Position numbers and translations under genes: made by a program. Positions 24,509-32,213 of a DNA stretch of 54,752 nucleotides are shown one piece after another. The notes beneath the pieces were generated by a model. That model saw nothing but the letters and a program-made list of their open reading frames with translations, had not been told where the DNA came from and did no database searches. Position 1 is the first letter of the stretch. Every line of letters starts with the position of its first letter. This DNA is from a virus: the IMG/VR virus record IMGVR_UViG_3300032223_000633, positions 1 to 54,752 of that record; one strand, written 5' to 3'.

Positions 24509-24940
24509 TTAATGTAATATTCTCTTCTTATTACTTAATACTTCTTTAATCGTTTCAATACTCTCTACATACTCTGAGAACTCTTCTTCTGAAACATCCT
24601 CTTCTTCATCATCTGCATTTAAACAATTCTCAATGTGATCAGATTCTTCAATAACACATTCATTCAAATCAATCACTGCTTTATTATAATAATTAATAAG
24701 GGATTCTTTAGGTTCAAATACAGTTAATACATCAGTAGAATATACTGAAGCAATATTATGTTGAACAATCTCTACAGGTAACCAAGGTACCATCATCATT
24801 ACTGATTTACCAGTAATTTGTCTTTTGAATAATACTGTCATAGGATTGTTAAGAATAACAGTACCTTCTTCTTTATCTTCTATCATAGATGCAATTATAT
24901 CTTCACCTGACTGCATCCTTATTATTTTTATATTATCCAT
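24509..24940 (-). CDS. Sm-like-fold protein with acidic tail, copy 2
   Basis: A 143-residue protein. Residues 1-95 share the plan of the 99-residue protein at 7475-7774: IKIIRMQSGEDIIASMI, VILNNPMTVLF, MMMVPWLPVEIVQ, then VFEPKESLINYYNKAV. From about 110 comes an acidic tail (DDEEEDVSEEEFSEYVES) missing in the other copy. It lies between uvsW and gp55 and overlaps uvsW by eight bases. Similar proteins occur in this place in marine T4-like phages. Possible RNA- or protein-binding role; not established. Confidence 0.62.
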   Translation of the reverse strand: MDNIKIIRMQSGEDIIASMIEDKEEGTVILNNPMTVLFKRQITGKSVMMMVPWLPVEIVQHNIASVYSTDVLTVFEPKESLINYYNKAVIDLNECVIEESDHIENCLNADDEEEDVSEEEFSEYVESIETIKEVLSNKKRILH

Positions 24941-26399
24941 TTTTCATCTCTATATTATAAAACTTATAATTAAACTTTTCACCATCATACATTTTAACAC
25001 GTCCAACGAAATGATGCAAGGTGTAATTGGTATGATTACCTATTCTAAAGTCATCAGAGATATCATAAAGAACTGCTTCTTCTTTATTATCACCTAATCT
25101 GAGTCCACGACCAATTGATTGTAAATTACGAATTCTTGATTTAGAAGGTGATGCAAATACCACATTATGCAAATTACGTATATTGATACCAGTTGAAAAT
25201 GTACCATATGAAGCAACAATAATGGCATCTGTTTCACGTTCAGTTATATCTCTAATAGATTCTCTAACTTCAGTATCAGTACCACCATATACAAAAAATA
25301 CTTTACGTTTACCTGTTTCTTCTTTTATAATACGATATAAAACTTTGCCATGTTTCTCAACAAATTGAAATAGTATTAATGAATTACCTTTCAACGACAA
25401 GGCAAGATTCTTTATAAATGCGTTTCTTGCTGTGTTCAATACTATATATTCGATCTCTTGTTTGTAGTCCCACTTCTTAGACAACTTACAAACCTCTTCT
25501 GTATATTTAAGTATTAAACATTTAATTTTAAATTTAGATAACTGTTTGTTATCCATTAATTCTTTTGTTGTAGTTGCTTTGTATACTGGTCCAAATAAAC
25601 CTTCTAATACTAATCTATGTGTTTGTGTACCATCAAGTGTACCAGTGCAACCTATTCTATATTCTGCAAGTGAAAGACCAGTCATTATAGTTGTCAATGA
25701 TTTTGCTTTGAATTGATGTGCCTCATCTCCAAGAACAAAATCAAACTGTTCAAAATAATCTGGTGAATTTTTATAAATTGATTGCCATGTAGTGATAGTA
25801 AGAAATTTGTTTATTGATTTATCTTTACCCGAATACTGTCTATGGCAATACTCTTCAGAATTATAACCATATGATTTGAAATCACTATACATCTGTTCAA
25901 CAAGAGATGTAGTTGGTACAATTAATAAACCTTTTTTACAATCTGAATATTGTAGATAACTCAATATCAAATATAAAATCAAAGATTTACCTGATGCAGT
26001 TGGTGAAACTAACAATAATCTTTTATTACGGATTGCTTGAATGAATGATTTTAATTGGTAATCTCTAACTTCAAAAGGCAAATTTAATGTTGCTATAAAT
26101 TCTTCTGCTTCTTTTACAGAAAATATATTTGTATTACTGATTGAAGAATCTACATCAAGAGTATATTCTCTTGTTTTACAAAAGTCTTGTATGTATGGAA
26201 CAAGACCATGATAGATAGTGTAAGACCTTAAATCAGCAAGTCTTATTTTACCATCCCACAATTTATTTTTATATGCAGGAGTAAATTGATATCCTGGTAC
26301 ATAAAAAGTAAAGAAGTCTGCCAACTCTTGTGCTATATTTCGTTCACACTCAAATTGAATATATGCTTCATTTTTTTTATGTAATATTAAATCAGGCAC
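24933..26399 (-). CDS. uvsW: UvsW helicase (SF2 RNA-DNA/DNA helicase)
   Basis: A 488-residue superfamily 2 helicase. An N-terminal domain (1-100) has the UvsW-type FTPAYKNKLWDGKIRL. Motif I is LLVSPTASGKSLILY, motif II is FVLGDEAHQF, motif III is RIGCTGTLDG, and motif VI is SIGRGLRLGDN. UvsW unwinds R-loops and branched DNA and switches origin use to recombination-dependent replication. The start is a GTG at 26399, overlapping the uvsY stop by eight bases, so the two are coupled. Confidence 0.95.
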   Translation of the reverse strand: MPDLILHKKNEAYIQFECERNIAQELADFFTFYVPGYQFTPAYKNKLWDGKIRLADLRSYTIYHGLVPYIQDFCKTREYTLDVDSSISNTNIFSVKEAEEFIATLNLPFEVRDYQLKSFIQAIRNKRLLLVSPTASGKSLILYLILSYLQYSDCKKGLLIVPTTSLVEQMYSDFKSYGYNSEEYCHRQYSGKDKSINKFLTITTWQSIYKNSPDYFEQFDFVLGDEAHQFKAKSLTTIMTGLSLAEYRIGCTGTLDGTQTHRLVLEGLFGPVYKATTTKELMDNKQLSKFKIKCLILKYTEEVCKLSKKWDYKQEIEYIVLNTARNAFIKNLALSLKGNSLILFQFVEKHGKVLYRIIKEETGKRKVFFVYGGTDTEVRESIRDITERETDAIIVASYGTFSTGINIRNLHNVVFASPSKSRIRNLQSIGRGLRLGDNKEEAVLYDISDDFRIGNHTNYTLHHFVGRVKMYDGEKFNYKFYNIEMKNG

Positions 26400-26826
26400 C
26401 TTGAATGAATCTTTCCCATGCTATAAAATCTTTTAATTGAAATGTTCTACTATTTAGTTCCTTCATAATACTCTGACATACTTCAACAATTTCATCATGC
26501 ATAACTTTAATAGCAACAAATTTATTTAAGTCATCATCACTTTCAAGATATGATGCCACTTCAGATTTAAGAACATAAGGGAAAGGTTCCCATCCATATT
26601 TCTTAAGTTGTTCATCATCAAGTTTACCTGTATAATATTCCCACTTCACTCTACGCATTTTGTTATACTTAAACTCTGCTTCTTTAGACAACAATCTATG
26701 CCTTGAAAGCATGTTCAAGTATTTGCTATGTAATTGTGGTATATTAATTAATTCTCTGCCAGGTTCTGTTCTATCAATGACAGAATCTTTGCGCCACATT
26801 TCTAATAATTCATCAAGTTTATTCAT
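26392..26826 (-). CDS. uvsY: UvsY recombination mediator
   Basis: A 144-residue protein (T4: 137). LDELLEMWRKDSVIDRTEPG, NIPQLHSKYLNMLSRHRLL, KWEYYTGKLDDEQL and the final RTFQLKDFIAWERFIQGA are the conserved UvsY segments. UvsY loads UvsX onto gp32-covered single-stranded DNA. The gene has its own sigma70 promoter (26848-26876). A hairpin includes its Shine-Dalgarno AAGGAG (26839-26834). Confidence 0.93.
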   Translation of the reverse strand: MNKLDELLEMWRKDSVIDRTEPGRELINIPQLHSKYLNMLSRHRLLSKEAEFKYNKMRRVKWEYYTGKLDDEQLKKYGWEPFPYVLKSEVASYLESDDDLNKFVAIKVMHDEIVEVCQSIMKELNSRTFQLKDFIAWERFIQGA

Positions 26827-26833
26827 AAAAAAT

Positions 26834-26849
26834 CTCCTTATTTAAGGAG
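26834..26849 (-). promoter_or_regulatory. Palindrome covering the uvsY Shine-Dalgarno
   Basis: Minus-strand CTCCTT (26849-26844), loop AAAT, AAGGAG (26839-26834): a 6-bp hairpin whose right arm is the uvsY ribosome-binding site, eight bases before the ATG. The left arm overlaps the -10 element of the uvsY promoter, so an RNA started there (about 26841) would lack it. Confidence 0.6.
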
Positions 26850-26876
26850 TATACACTAGTTAAAACAGTTTGTCAA
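26848..26876 (-). promoter_or_regulatory. Sigma70 promoter for uvsY-uvsW (TTGACA-17-TATACT)
   Basis: Minus-strand TTGACA at 26876-26871, 17 nt, TATACT at 26853-26848. The -35 overlaps the end of the tail-tube-like gene. The predicted start near 26841 falls in the loop of the hairpin at 26834-26849. Confidence 0.8.
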
Positions 26877-27393
26877 CATTATAATAAGAAAATCTGAATG
26901 TGGCATCGGCAGTAATAGGATTATCTGGACTATCGGTAGATGATACAACAAAAGTAGATAAAGAAGTTGGGAAACAATCTACAAATTTAAATCTGTAATA
27001 TGGTGTATTTGATGATGAATATAACGTCAATGATGAATCGGAGAATTGAGGTCTTTTAAAATTAGATATATTTTTAGATGATCTTGATAAACGAGCATAC
27101 TCTTCAAACTCAGTTGGAAAAGTTAATGCACGAATCCAATTATGTATTTCTAACCATGCTTTTAATTCTTCATCAACATAAAAGGTAACATTAAACACAT
27201 CATATATTGCTTTTTCTCCAGGAGAATATAAATCAACAAAAGGTGTTGATCTTTGCACTTCACTCATTGATATACCAGGAATAGCTACACCTTGACAAAA
27301 GTATTGCATATTAGGTAATCTATCAAAAGATAATGTAAACTTATTAGGATGTAATAAATTTGGATTTGAAGGTGTTCTCGATAGGGCTGTCAT
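26860..27393 (-). CDS. Tail-tube-like structural protein (gp19 fold; gp3 position)
   Basis: A 177-residue virion protein. LLHPNKFTLSFDRLPNMQYF, VAIPGISMSEVQRSTPF, FNVTFYVDEELKAWLEIHNW and FPTEFEEYARL match the general pattern of T4 gp19-type tail tube and tube-initiator proteins. In related phages the gene between 23 and uvsY is annotated as gp3 (tail completion, 176 residues in T4), so it may do that job; this is from memory. No Shine-Dalgarno precedes the ATG, and a late box ends six bases upstream, so a leaderless mRNA is predicted. A terminator separates it from gp23. Confidence 0.7.
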   Translation of the reverse strand: MTALSRTPSNPNLLHPNKFTLSFDRLPNMQYFCQGVAIPGISMSEVQRSTPFVDLYSPGEKAIYDVFNVTFYVDEELKAWLEIHNWIRALTFPTEFEEYARLSRSSKNISNFKRPQFSDSSLTLYSSSNTPYYRFKFVDCFPTSLSTFVVSSTDSPDNPITADATFRFSYYNVDKLF

Positions 27394-27398
27394 ATGTG

Positions 27399-27406
27399 TA
27401 TTTATA
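27399..27406 (-). promoter_or_regulatory. Late promoter box TATAAATA next to a start codon
   Basis: A perfect late -10 box on the minus strand. Its last base is at 27399 and the downstream ATG begins at 27393, so the transcript is expected to begin at or very near the AUG. Confidence 0.7.
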
Positions 27407-27410
27407 AAGA

Positions 27411-27440
27411 AAAAAAAGAGGACTTCTTTTGAAAGTCCTC
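27411..27440 (-). terminator. Rho-independent terminator after gp23
   Basis: Minus-strand stem GAGGACTT with AAGTCCTC (27440-27433 and 27425-27418; perfect 8 bp), a seven-base loop, then seven T (27417-27411). It lies 50 bases after the gp23 stop and would end the capsid-gene transcript. Confidence 0.92.
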
Positions 27441-27449
27441 TTTGGAGAT

Positions 27450-27483
27450 GGTACCCGTATTATTTTTGTTATTATTGGGTACC
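27450..27483 (-). other. Inverted repeat GGTACCC...GGGTACC after gp23
   Basis: Perfect 7-bp arms (27450-27456 and 27477-27483) around a 20-base AT-rich loop, seven bases after the gp23 stop and just before the terminator. It has no T tract of its own. A role in 3'-end stability of the abundant capsid mRNA is possible. Confidence 0.5.
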
Positions 27484-27489
27484 GTTTTA

Positions 27490-28815
27490 TTACATAATGT
27501 TTACGACTTTGAAACCACGATAGTAAACATTGCTTGTTACATTGATAGCGCCGAGGTCTTGTGTTGTACCATTAGCAAATGGGTTAGCAACAATACCGTA
27601 ACGAGTTTTGAAACCAATCTTTGGTTGGAAAGTATTGGTGTCAACAGCACGAACCATTTGGAGAGGAACGTATGGGCAGTAGAACAAACCTGCGTCATAA
27701 GCGTTACTACCTTTATAACCAACAACAGCAAACTCTGCAGTTGAAGAAGCGATAAAGTATGGATCAATGTAGACTTTCAAACGACCAAACATTGTACCAG
27801 CAAATGTGTTACCGGTGTCATCAACTGTTAGGTTAACTTGACCTTGTAAAGCAGAATTGTAATCTAACAATCCAGCCATTGCAAATGCAGAAGCAACGTC
27901 TGAAGAACAAATTACAACATTACCTTTACCACGACGAGTTTGTTTAGCAATAGTATTTGCTTCACGTTCGATTTGGAATGCCAAACCTTTGATCTTTTCA
28001 ACCATCCAACGACCGTTAGAATCTGTGTCAAGGTCAAATGTACCAGCACTTGTTGTACCAATTTGAGCACCAACTTTTGCAGAGAAATAAATTGTGCGTA
28101 AAACTTCACGATTGATCTCAGCAAGAATTTCTGCAGAAAGAATATTTGCTAATTCTGTTTCAGCGTCAAGACCGTGAACTGCTTTCAAGTCTTGTGCCAA
28201 TTCCATTGAGTATTCAGCTTTCAAGGCACGTGTCTTAGCAGATACAGTTACTTTCTCGATTGTGAAACCCATTTCAGCAGGTGTCAAATCTTCAGCAGTA
28301 GCAGTTGCCATTGCAGTGCAAGCAGCAGCATTACCAGTAAAGGTGTTACTGTTGTAAGCAGCATTGTATGTAACATTCAATGCGGTTTGTGCACCAGAGA
28401 TACCTGAGAAACCAGTGTTTGCTTCATTGTAGAATGCTTCGATGCCTGAAGAAGCAACATTGCGGTTTGTACCGTATGTTGAACGCATTGCAAAGATCAA
28501 GCCAGTAGGACCAGTCATTGGTTGAACGCCACAGATATCGTAAGCGATCAAGTTAGGCAATGAACGGCGTACCAAACTGATAAGAATTGGATCAAAACCA
28601 GCAACAGGACCTGCAGGTGATGAACCACCTGAGAAACCGCCTGTACCAGCAGCATTGGTTACTTCGTTGATACCAGCTTCTTTGAGCATGGCTTGTTGTT
28701 GATTCTCAAGGACTAACGCTGTAACTGCTCTGCGATATGAATCCTTGATTGGGGTCAATTCTGAATGTTCAAGAACTGGTGCCCATTTTTTTTGTAGGTC
28801 TTCCGATAGATACAT
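27490..28815 (-). CDS. gp23: Major capsid protein (T4 gp23)
   Basis: A 441-residue HK97-fold capsid protein (T4: 521). Segments such as PILISLVRRSLPNLIAYDI, CGVQPMTGPTGLIFAMRSTY, GFTIEKVTVSAKTRALKAEY and SAEILAEINREVLRTI are hallmarks. The N-terminal region (about 1-70) contains possible gp21 cleavage sites of the type LKE/A or INE/V. It has a strong AAGGAG Shine-Dalgarno. It has no late box of its own; the nearest is before gp22. Two hairpins follow the stop. Confidence 0.97.
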   Translation of the reverse strand: MYLSEDLQKKWAPVLEHSELTPIKDSYRRAVTALVLENQQQAMLKEAGINEVTNAAGTGGFSGGSSPAGPVAGFDPILISLVRRSLPNLIAYDICGVQPMTGPTGLIFAMRSTYGTNRNVASSGIEAFYNEANTGFSGISGAQTALNVTYNAAYNSNTFTGNAAACTAMATATAEDLTPAEMGFTIEKVTVSAKTRALKAEYSMELAQDLKAVHGLDAETELANILSAEILAEINREVLRTIYFSAKVGAQIGTTSAGTFDLDTDSNGRWMVEKIKGLAFQIEREANTIAKQTRRGKGNVVICSSDVASAFAMAGLLDYNSALQGQVNLTVDDTGNTFAGTMFGRLKVYIDPYFIASSTAEFAVVGYKGSNAYDAGLFYCPYVPLQMVRAVDTNTFQPKIGFKTRYGIVANPFANGTTQDLGAINVTSNVYYRGFKVVNIM

Positions 28816-28836
28816 ATAAATCTCCTTTGTTGTTAA

Positions 28837-29841
28837 TTATTTCTTATTACTTTTTGAAATTGCTTGCATGACGGAATTGACATAAGGATCTAAAGATGCC
28901 TGATGTTTTTCGGAACCGTCTTCTACCTGTTCATGTAGTTGGTCAGCATCAGCCTTTTTAACATTGCCTGATGGGAAGTAGTTTTCACGGATAGTTTCAA
29001 GTTTGTTTTTGTATTCGTCCTCTGTGGAGAATTCAACACCCTCTGCGAGTGATTTGATTTTTTCAACTTGAGTAGCGATCAACCCTTCGGTAACTGCATG
29101 GGTAATTTCTTGTTTACGTGATTCAACCAATGACTTCTTGATTTCAATACCACGTTCGATTTCTTCGTTAAGTTGGCCTTCAAGTTCTTCAACTTTAGAT
29201 GCTAACTCTTCTACCAAATCAACTTTGTCTGTAGGAACATCAATGTAATGTTCTACGAATAGATTTTTAAGACCAGCAATAAAATCTTCTGTTAATTCAG
29301 CACGTAGACCTTTTTCGATTGCAATTTCATTGTCGGCAATCCATTGTTCTACAACATATGACAAGTAATCATTTACTTTTTCTGTCAAATCTGTTTTAAC
29401 TGATTCTACTGCTTCTTCTAACATAGATGCATAGCGTGATTCAACTTCTTCTTCCAATTGTGAAATACGGTCTTGAACTCTTGCTTCAAAAATGGTTGTA
29501 ACTTTTGATCGGAATTCTTCAGAAATTGTTGAATCAGCAAACATTGCATCAATATCACTTGATACATCTAATAATTCACCTTCAACTTCTGATTCTTCTC
29601 TTGATAAAGTTTTCTTTGCCATTTCAGCTGAAGCATCTGATGGTTTTGTTGTTGGTGCAGTTGCAGACTTTGATGATGGTGTGATCTTTGCAGAATCATC
29701 ATCGTTCTTGTAATTCTGTGGTGTTGGACCACCTGCATCATGAATTTCTGCGCCTTCTGGTTTTTCCATAGGCATAGCGTTCTTCCCTTTGCTACCGGAA
29801 AGAATTTCGGCTGCTGCCTCAAAAAGTTTATTTGTTGCCAT
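28837..29841 (-). CDS. gp22: Prohead scaffold protein (T4 gp22)
   Basis: A 334-residue, acidic, mostly helical scaffold protein (T4: 269). The N-terminal 85 residues are low-complexity Ser/Thr/Pro/Lys. A long coiled-coil-rich region follows (about 110-265, e.g. RVQDRISQLEEEVESRYA and KVEELEGQLNEEIERG). The end PYVNSVMQAISK is typical of gp22. It forms the inner core of the prohead and is degraded by gp21. It has a late box 23 bases upstream and Shine-Dalgarno AAGGAG. Confidence 0.93.
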   Translation of the reverse strand: MATNKLFEAAAEILSGSKGKNAMPMEKPEGAEIHDAGGPTPQNYKNDDDSAKITPSSKSATAPTTKPSDASAEMAKKTLSREESEVEGELLDVSSDIDAMFADSTISEEFRSKVTTIFEARVQDRISQLEEEVESRYASMLEEAVESVKTDLTEKVNDYLSYVVEQWIADNEIAIEKGLRAELTEDFIAGLKNLFVEHYIDVPTDKVDLVEELASKVEELEGQLNEEIERGIEIKKSLVESRKQEITHAVTEGLIATQVEKIKSLAEGVEFSTEDEYKNKLETIRENYFPSGNVKKADADQLHEQVEDGSEKHQASLDPYVNSVMQAISKSNKK

Positions 29842-29863
29842 TGAAAATCTCCTTTTGTTTATT

Positions 29864-29871
29864 TATTTATA
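29864..29871 (-). promoter_or_regulatory. Late promoter box TATAAATA for gp22-gp23
   Basis: A perfect late box on the minus strand in the 34-base gap between gp21 and gp22. The predicted start is near 29858, 17 nt before the ATG. It would drive scaffold and capsid expression. Confidence 0.8.
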
Positions 29872-29875
29872 ATAA

Positions 29876-30526
29876 TTAAAGTTTTGATAAAAAGTTTTCG
29901 AAGAGTTTCAGTGAAACTTCTTCTATTTGCTTACTTGAGGCTTTTCTAATTTGCTTTCTTGAGTTATCAATGTCGATCTCTACGAAACGACCCTCAACAA
30001 ATAGCCATTCTTTGCCTTCCATAATACCATTTACAAATGCACCAGGTGCTGATGGATCTGCAACAATATCTGCAGCTGTAGCAAGACGAAAATCATCTTG
30101 CACAACATTGACACCCTCATTATTAGCAACTAATGAACCCATACCTCTTGATGATACACCTAGACTAACACCCGAATCAATAAAGTTTTTAACAATATTA
30201 CCATAAGGTGTTTCTAAGATCATTGCTTTACCAACAAAAGTATTGCCTTCTTTAGTCAAACTAACAATTTTGTGTGATACTCTTTCTAAATTAATACTAG
30301 GAGTATCTGGATGTCCTAACTCTCCTAAAGCACGATTGGTATTAATATACTCTTCAGTATATCTTTGAACTTCACGCTCTAGAATAGGCATCTTATAAAT
30401 TCTTCTATTCTTATTTGGTTCTTCAGCAACTAAAAATCGTCCTTCAATAAACAATGATTTTTTACCTGCTTCGTTTGATTCAGTAATATAATTTACTGAT
30501 TCAATATTTTCTCTAATTAGTTTCAT
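29876..30526 (-). CDS. gp21: Prohead core protease (T4 gp21)
   Basis: A 216-residue serine protease of the herpesvirus/T4 assembly type (T4: 212). Catalytic His72 is in ALGELGHPD, and the nucleophile Ser125 or Ser126 is in LGVSSRGMG. The segment DDFRLATAADIVADPSAPGA is conserved in the family. It matures the prohead by cleaving scaffold, core and capsid proteins after Glu. The N-terminal propeptide includes VAEEPNKNRRIY. Confidence 0.95.
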   Translation of the reverse strand: MKLIRENIESVNYITESNEAGKKSLFIEGRFLVAEEPNKNRRIYKMPILEREVQRYTEEYINTNRALGELGHPDTPSINLERVSHKIVSLTKEGNTFVGKAMILETPYGNIVKNFIDSGVSLGVSSRGMGSLVANNEGVNVVQDDFRLATAADIVADPSAPGAFVNGIMEGKEWLFVEGRFVEIDIDNSRKQIRKASSKQIEEVSLKLFENFLSKL

Positions 30527-30540
30527 AGTAGTTATTCCGA

Positions 30541-30903
30541 TTAAGCAAATGCTTGGCTATAAACATCGTTAGCATAATTAGCATGTTTAGATACTTCCAT
30601 AATGATTGATCCACCTGTTGCAATAGTGCATACAATGTTTGCCGTTGAAGTGTTGGATATTGCATATCCAAATTCATCAAATTTCATATCACCAGTTTGA
30701 TATAATGATAACAATGTTGGTCCGCCTGTTCTTGAAATGGTAATAGAACCATTAGTAGACCAAGTAATTCTACGAAGAGAAGCTGATGTTATTGTTTCTT
30801 GAGCAGAAGCTGAAAGATCGGTTAACTGAATGGTATAAGTTGCTGGACCTTCAGCACGAACAATACTAGTACCTTTTCTTGAATTTGTTACTTCATAAGT
30901 CAT
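30541..30903 (-). CDS. Hypothetical protein in the head gene cluster, 120 residues
   Basis: A beta-rich, Thr/Ser-rich protein with GPATYTIQLTDLSASAQETI, RITWSTNGSITISRTGGP and SIIMEVSKHANY. It lies between the basic core protein and gp21, so it is almost certainly a virion or prohead component. It resembles in style small capsid-surface proteins, but no family is recognised. The next gene gp21 begins 14 bases downstream. Confidence 0.65.
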   Translation of the reverse strand: MTYEVTNSRKGTSIVRAEGPATYTIQLTDLSASAQETITSASLRRITWSTNGSITISRTGGPTLLSLYQTGDMKFDEFGYAISNTSTANIVCTIATGGSIIMEVSKHANYANDVYSQAFA

Positions 30904-30904
30904 T

Positions 30905-31330
30905 TTACTTTATCCCCATTGAGTTGCGGCGGCGAATTGATTGTTTTCTTCTCATCAATACTCTTCTAATTTTCGCACGACCTTTTGTTTTCCAATATCT
31001 TTTTAACATTCTAGCTTTGTGAATTCTTGCAGTTGCAGGAATTCGTTTAACTGTATTACCAGAAAGTCTATAACCTTTTATTGCAGATTTACGAACATTT
31101 CGTTGAAGTATTATTTTATTCTTTTTGTTTCTACGAATTCTTCGTCTAATCTTTAAAACTCTTCCTTGTTTGATAATATTTGCTTCATCTAATTCAACTT
31201 CTTCAAATGAACTTTCGGCAACATATCTCTTTGCTTCTTCTAATCTCTTTTGAGTAATTTCATTTAGTTTGGCAAATATTAATTCTTTTGCTTCACTGAG
31301 TCTATCACTTAAAATTAAATCTATAATCAT
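30905..31330 (-). CDS. Very basic prohead-core-like protein
   Basis: A 141-residue protein. The acidic N-terminal half (about 1-50: ILSDRLSEAKELIFAKL, ESSFEEVELDEA) is followed by a strongly basic C-terminal half full of Arg and Lys (GRVLKIRRRIRRNKKNK, RVLMRRKQSIRRRNSMGIK). Possible gp21 cleavage sites (VELDE/A, LNE/I) lie between the halves. It may be processed so that the basic part is packaged with DNA, as T4 internal proteins are. T4 gp68 has the same length but no sequence match is claimed. It overlaps the upstream gene by ATGA. Confidence 0.75.
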   Translation of the reverse strand: MIIDLILSDRLSEAKELIFAKLNEITQKRLEEAKRYVAESSFEEVELDEANIIKQGRVLKIRRRIRRNKKNKIILQRNVRKSAIKGYRLSGNTVKRIPATARIHKARMLKRYWKTKGRAKIRRVLMRRKQSIRRRNSMGIK

Positions 31331-32013
31331 TTGGCACGCTTAAAAGCAAAGTCGGAGGCTTTTTGAAAATGACTAGGACTTTTATGTACCATAGCTGCAA
31401 ACTTCTTTTTATTCTCATCATTCAATGCACCATGAACTTGTGTTAATGCAGATGCAGTAAAATGATCTACTTTACGTGTATGTCCAGATGCAAATTTAAC
31501 CGATTTGGCAGATTTATCAGACACTATCTTATGTAGTGTATCCATTACTGCCTCTTCTAATTCTACTTCTTCAGTTTGAATATTTGCATCAATAGGTTTA
31601 TCTGATGAATAAGGGACACTAAAATACTTTTTAAGTTTATCATTATAGTATAAAGCAATCTTAGTATCATCTGGATACAAACGAATTGCCTTTCTTTTCA
31701 ATACCAATACATTAGGAGGATCACCTTTATCTTCTTCTAAAATTTCAATATCTTCTTTTACTGCTCTACGTGCTTGTGAGAAGATTTGTTTATTATTGGT
31801 AATAACATCTACCATTTTATTGAAAATGTTTTGAATGATTGCTCTATCAGCAGGAGAGAAATTTGGTTTCTCTTCTTCCATTTTACCAAGAATTTTGTGT
31901 AGTCTTTGTATTTGTGCTTTGTTACCTAAACCAGCACGTACCAAGATATCAAACTTTGAATAGTCTGATTTTTCTTCTTCTACGATTGACTTAAATTCTT
32001 GTAATGATTTCAT
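31327..32013 (-). CDS. Prohead/virion-associated protein, 228 residues
   Basis: N-terminal region 15-90 (SKFDILVRAGLGNKAQIQRL, NFSPADRAIIQNIFNKMVDV) resembles, from memory, a conserved protein in head clusters of aquatic T4-like phages. A middle part (about 100-145) looks beta-rich, and the C-terminal 75 residues are basic and helical with TASALTQVHGALNDENKKKF. Several x-x-Glu sites (VELEE/A, EILEE/D) could be gp21 targets. It lies between gp67 and the basic core protein and is probably a core or internal head protein. Confidence 0.65.
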   Translation of the reverse strand: MKSLQEFKSIVEEEKSDYSKFDILVRAGLGNKAQIQRLHKILGKMEEEKPNFSPADRAIIQNIFNKMVDVITNNKQIFSQARRAVKEDIEILEEDKGDPPNVLVLKRKAIRLYPDDTKIALYYNDKLKKYFSVPYSSDKPIDANIQTEEVELEEAVMDTLHKIVSDKSAKSVKFASGHTRKVDHFTASALTQVHGALNDENKKKFAAMVHKSPSHFQKASDFAFKRAK

Positions 32014-32017
32014 TTTA

Positions 32018-32203
32018 TTATGTTTCTGCAGTTTCTTGTGCTTCTATTTCTGGTTGATTACCAAATAATGAATTTGCAATTTCTTGTTTTCTTGATTCTA
32101 AATTTTCAAAAGCACGAGCGGCCAATAACTCCTCAAGTGCATCTTTAGCACCTACGTTATCTCCTTGACCTACTAAATCTATAAAATTTCTAATTTGTTC
32201 CAT
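32018..32203 (-). CDS. gp67: Prohead core protein gp67
   Basis: A 61-residue acidic helical protein, MEQIRNFIDLVGQGDNVGAK, then LEELLAARAFENLESRKQEI and LFGNQ. This is the pattern of gp67 in marine T4-like phages (T4: 80). gp67 is needed for prohead core assembly and head shape and is cut by gp21. It is preceded by a late box and GGAG. Confidence 0.88.
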   Translation of the reverse strand: MEQIRNFIDLVGQGDNVGAKDALEELLAARAFENLESRKQEIANSLFGNQPEIEAQETAET

Positions 32204-32213
32204 AATATTCTCC

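Noticed and set aside
28816-28836. A dedicated late promoter for gp23
   Set aside because: The 21-base gap has only a Shine-Dalgarno; the capsid gene is most simply read from the gp22 late promoter.
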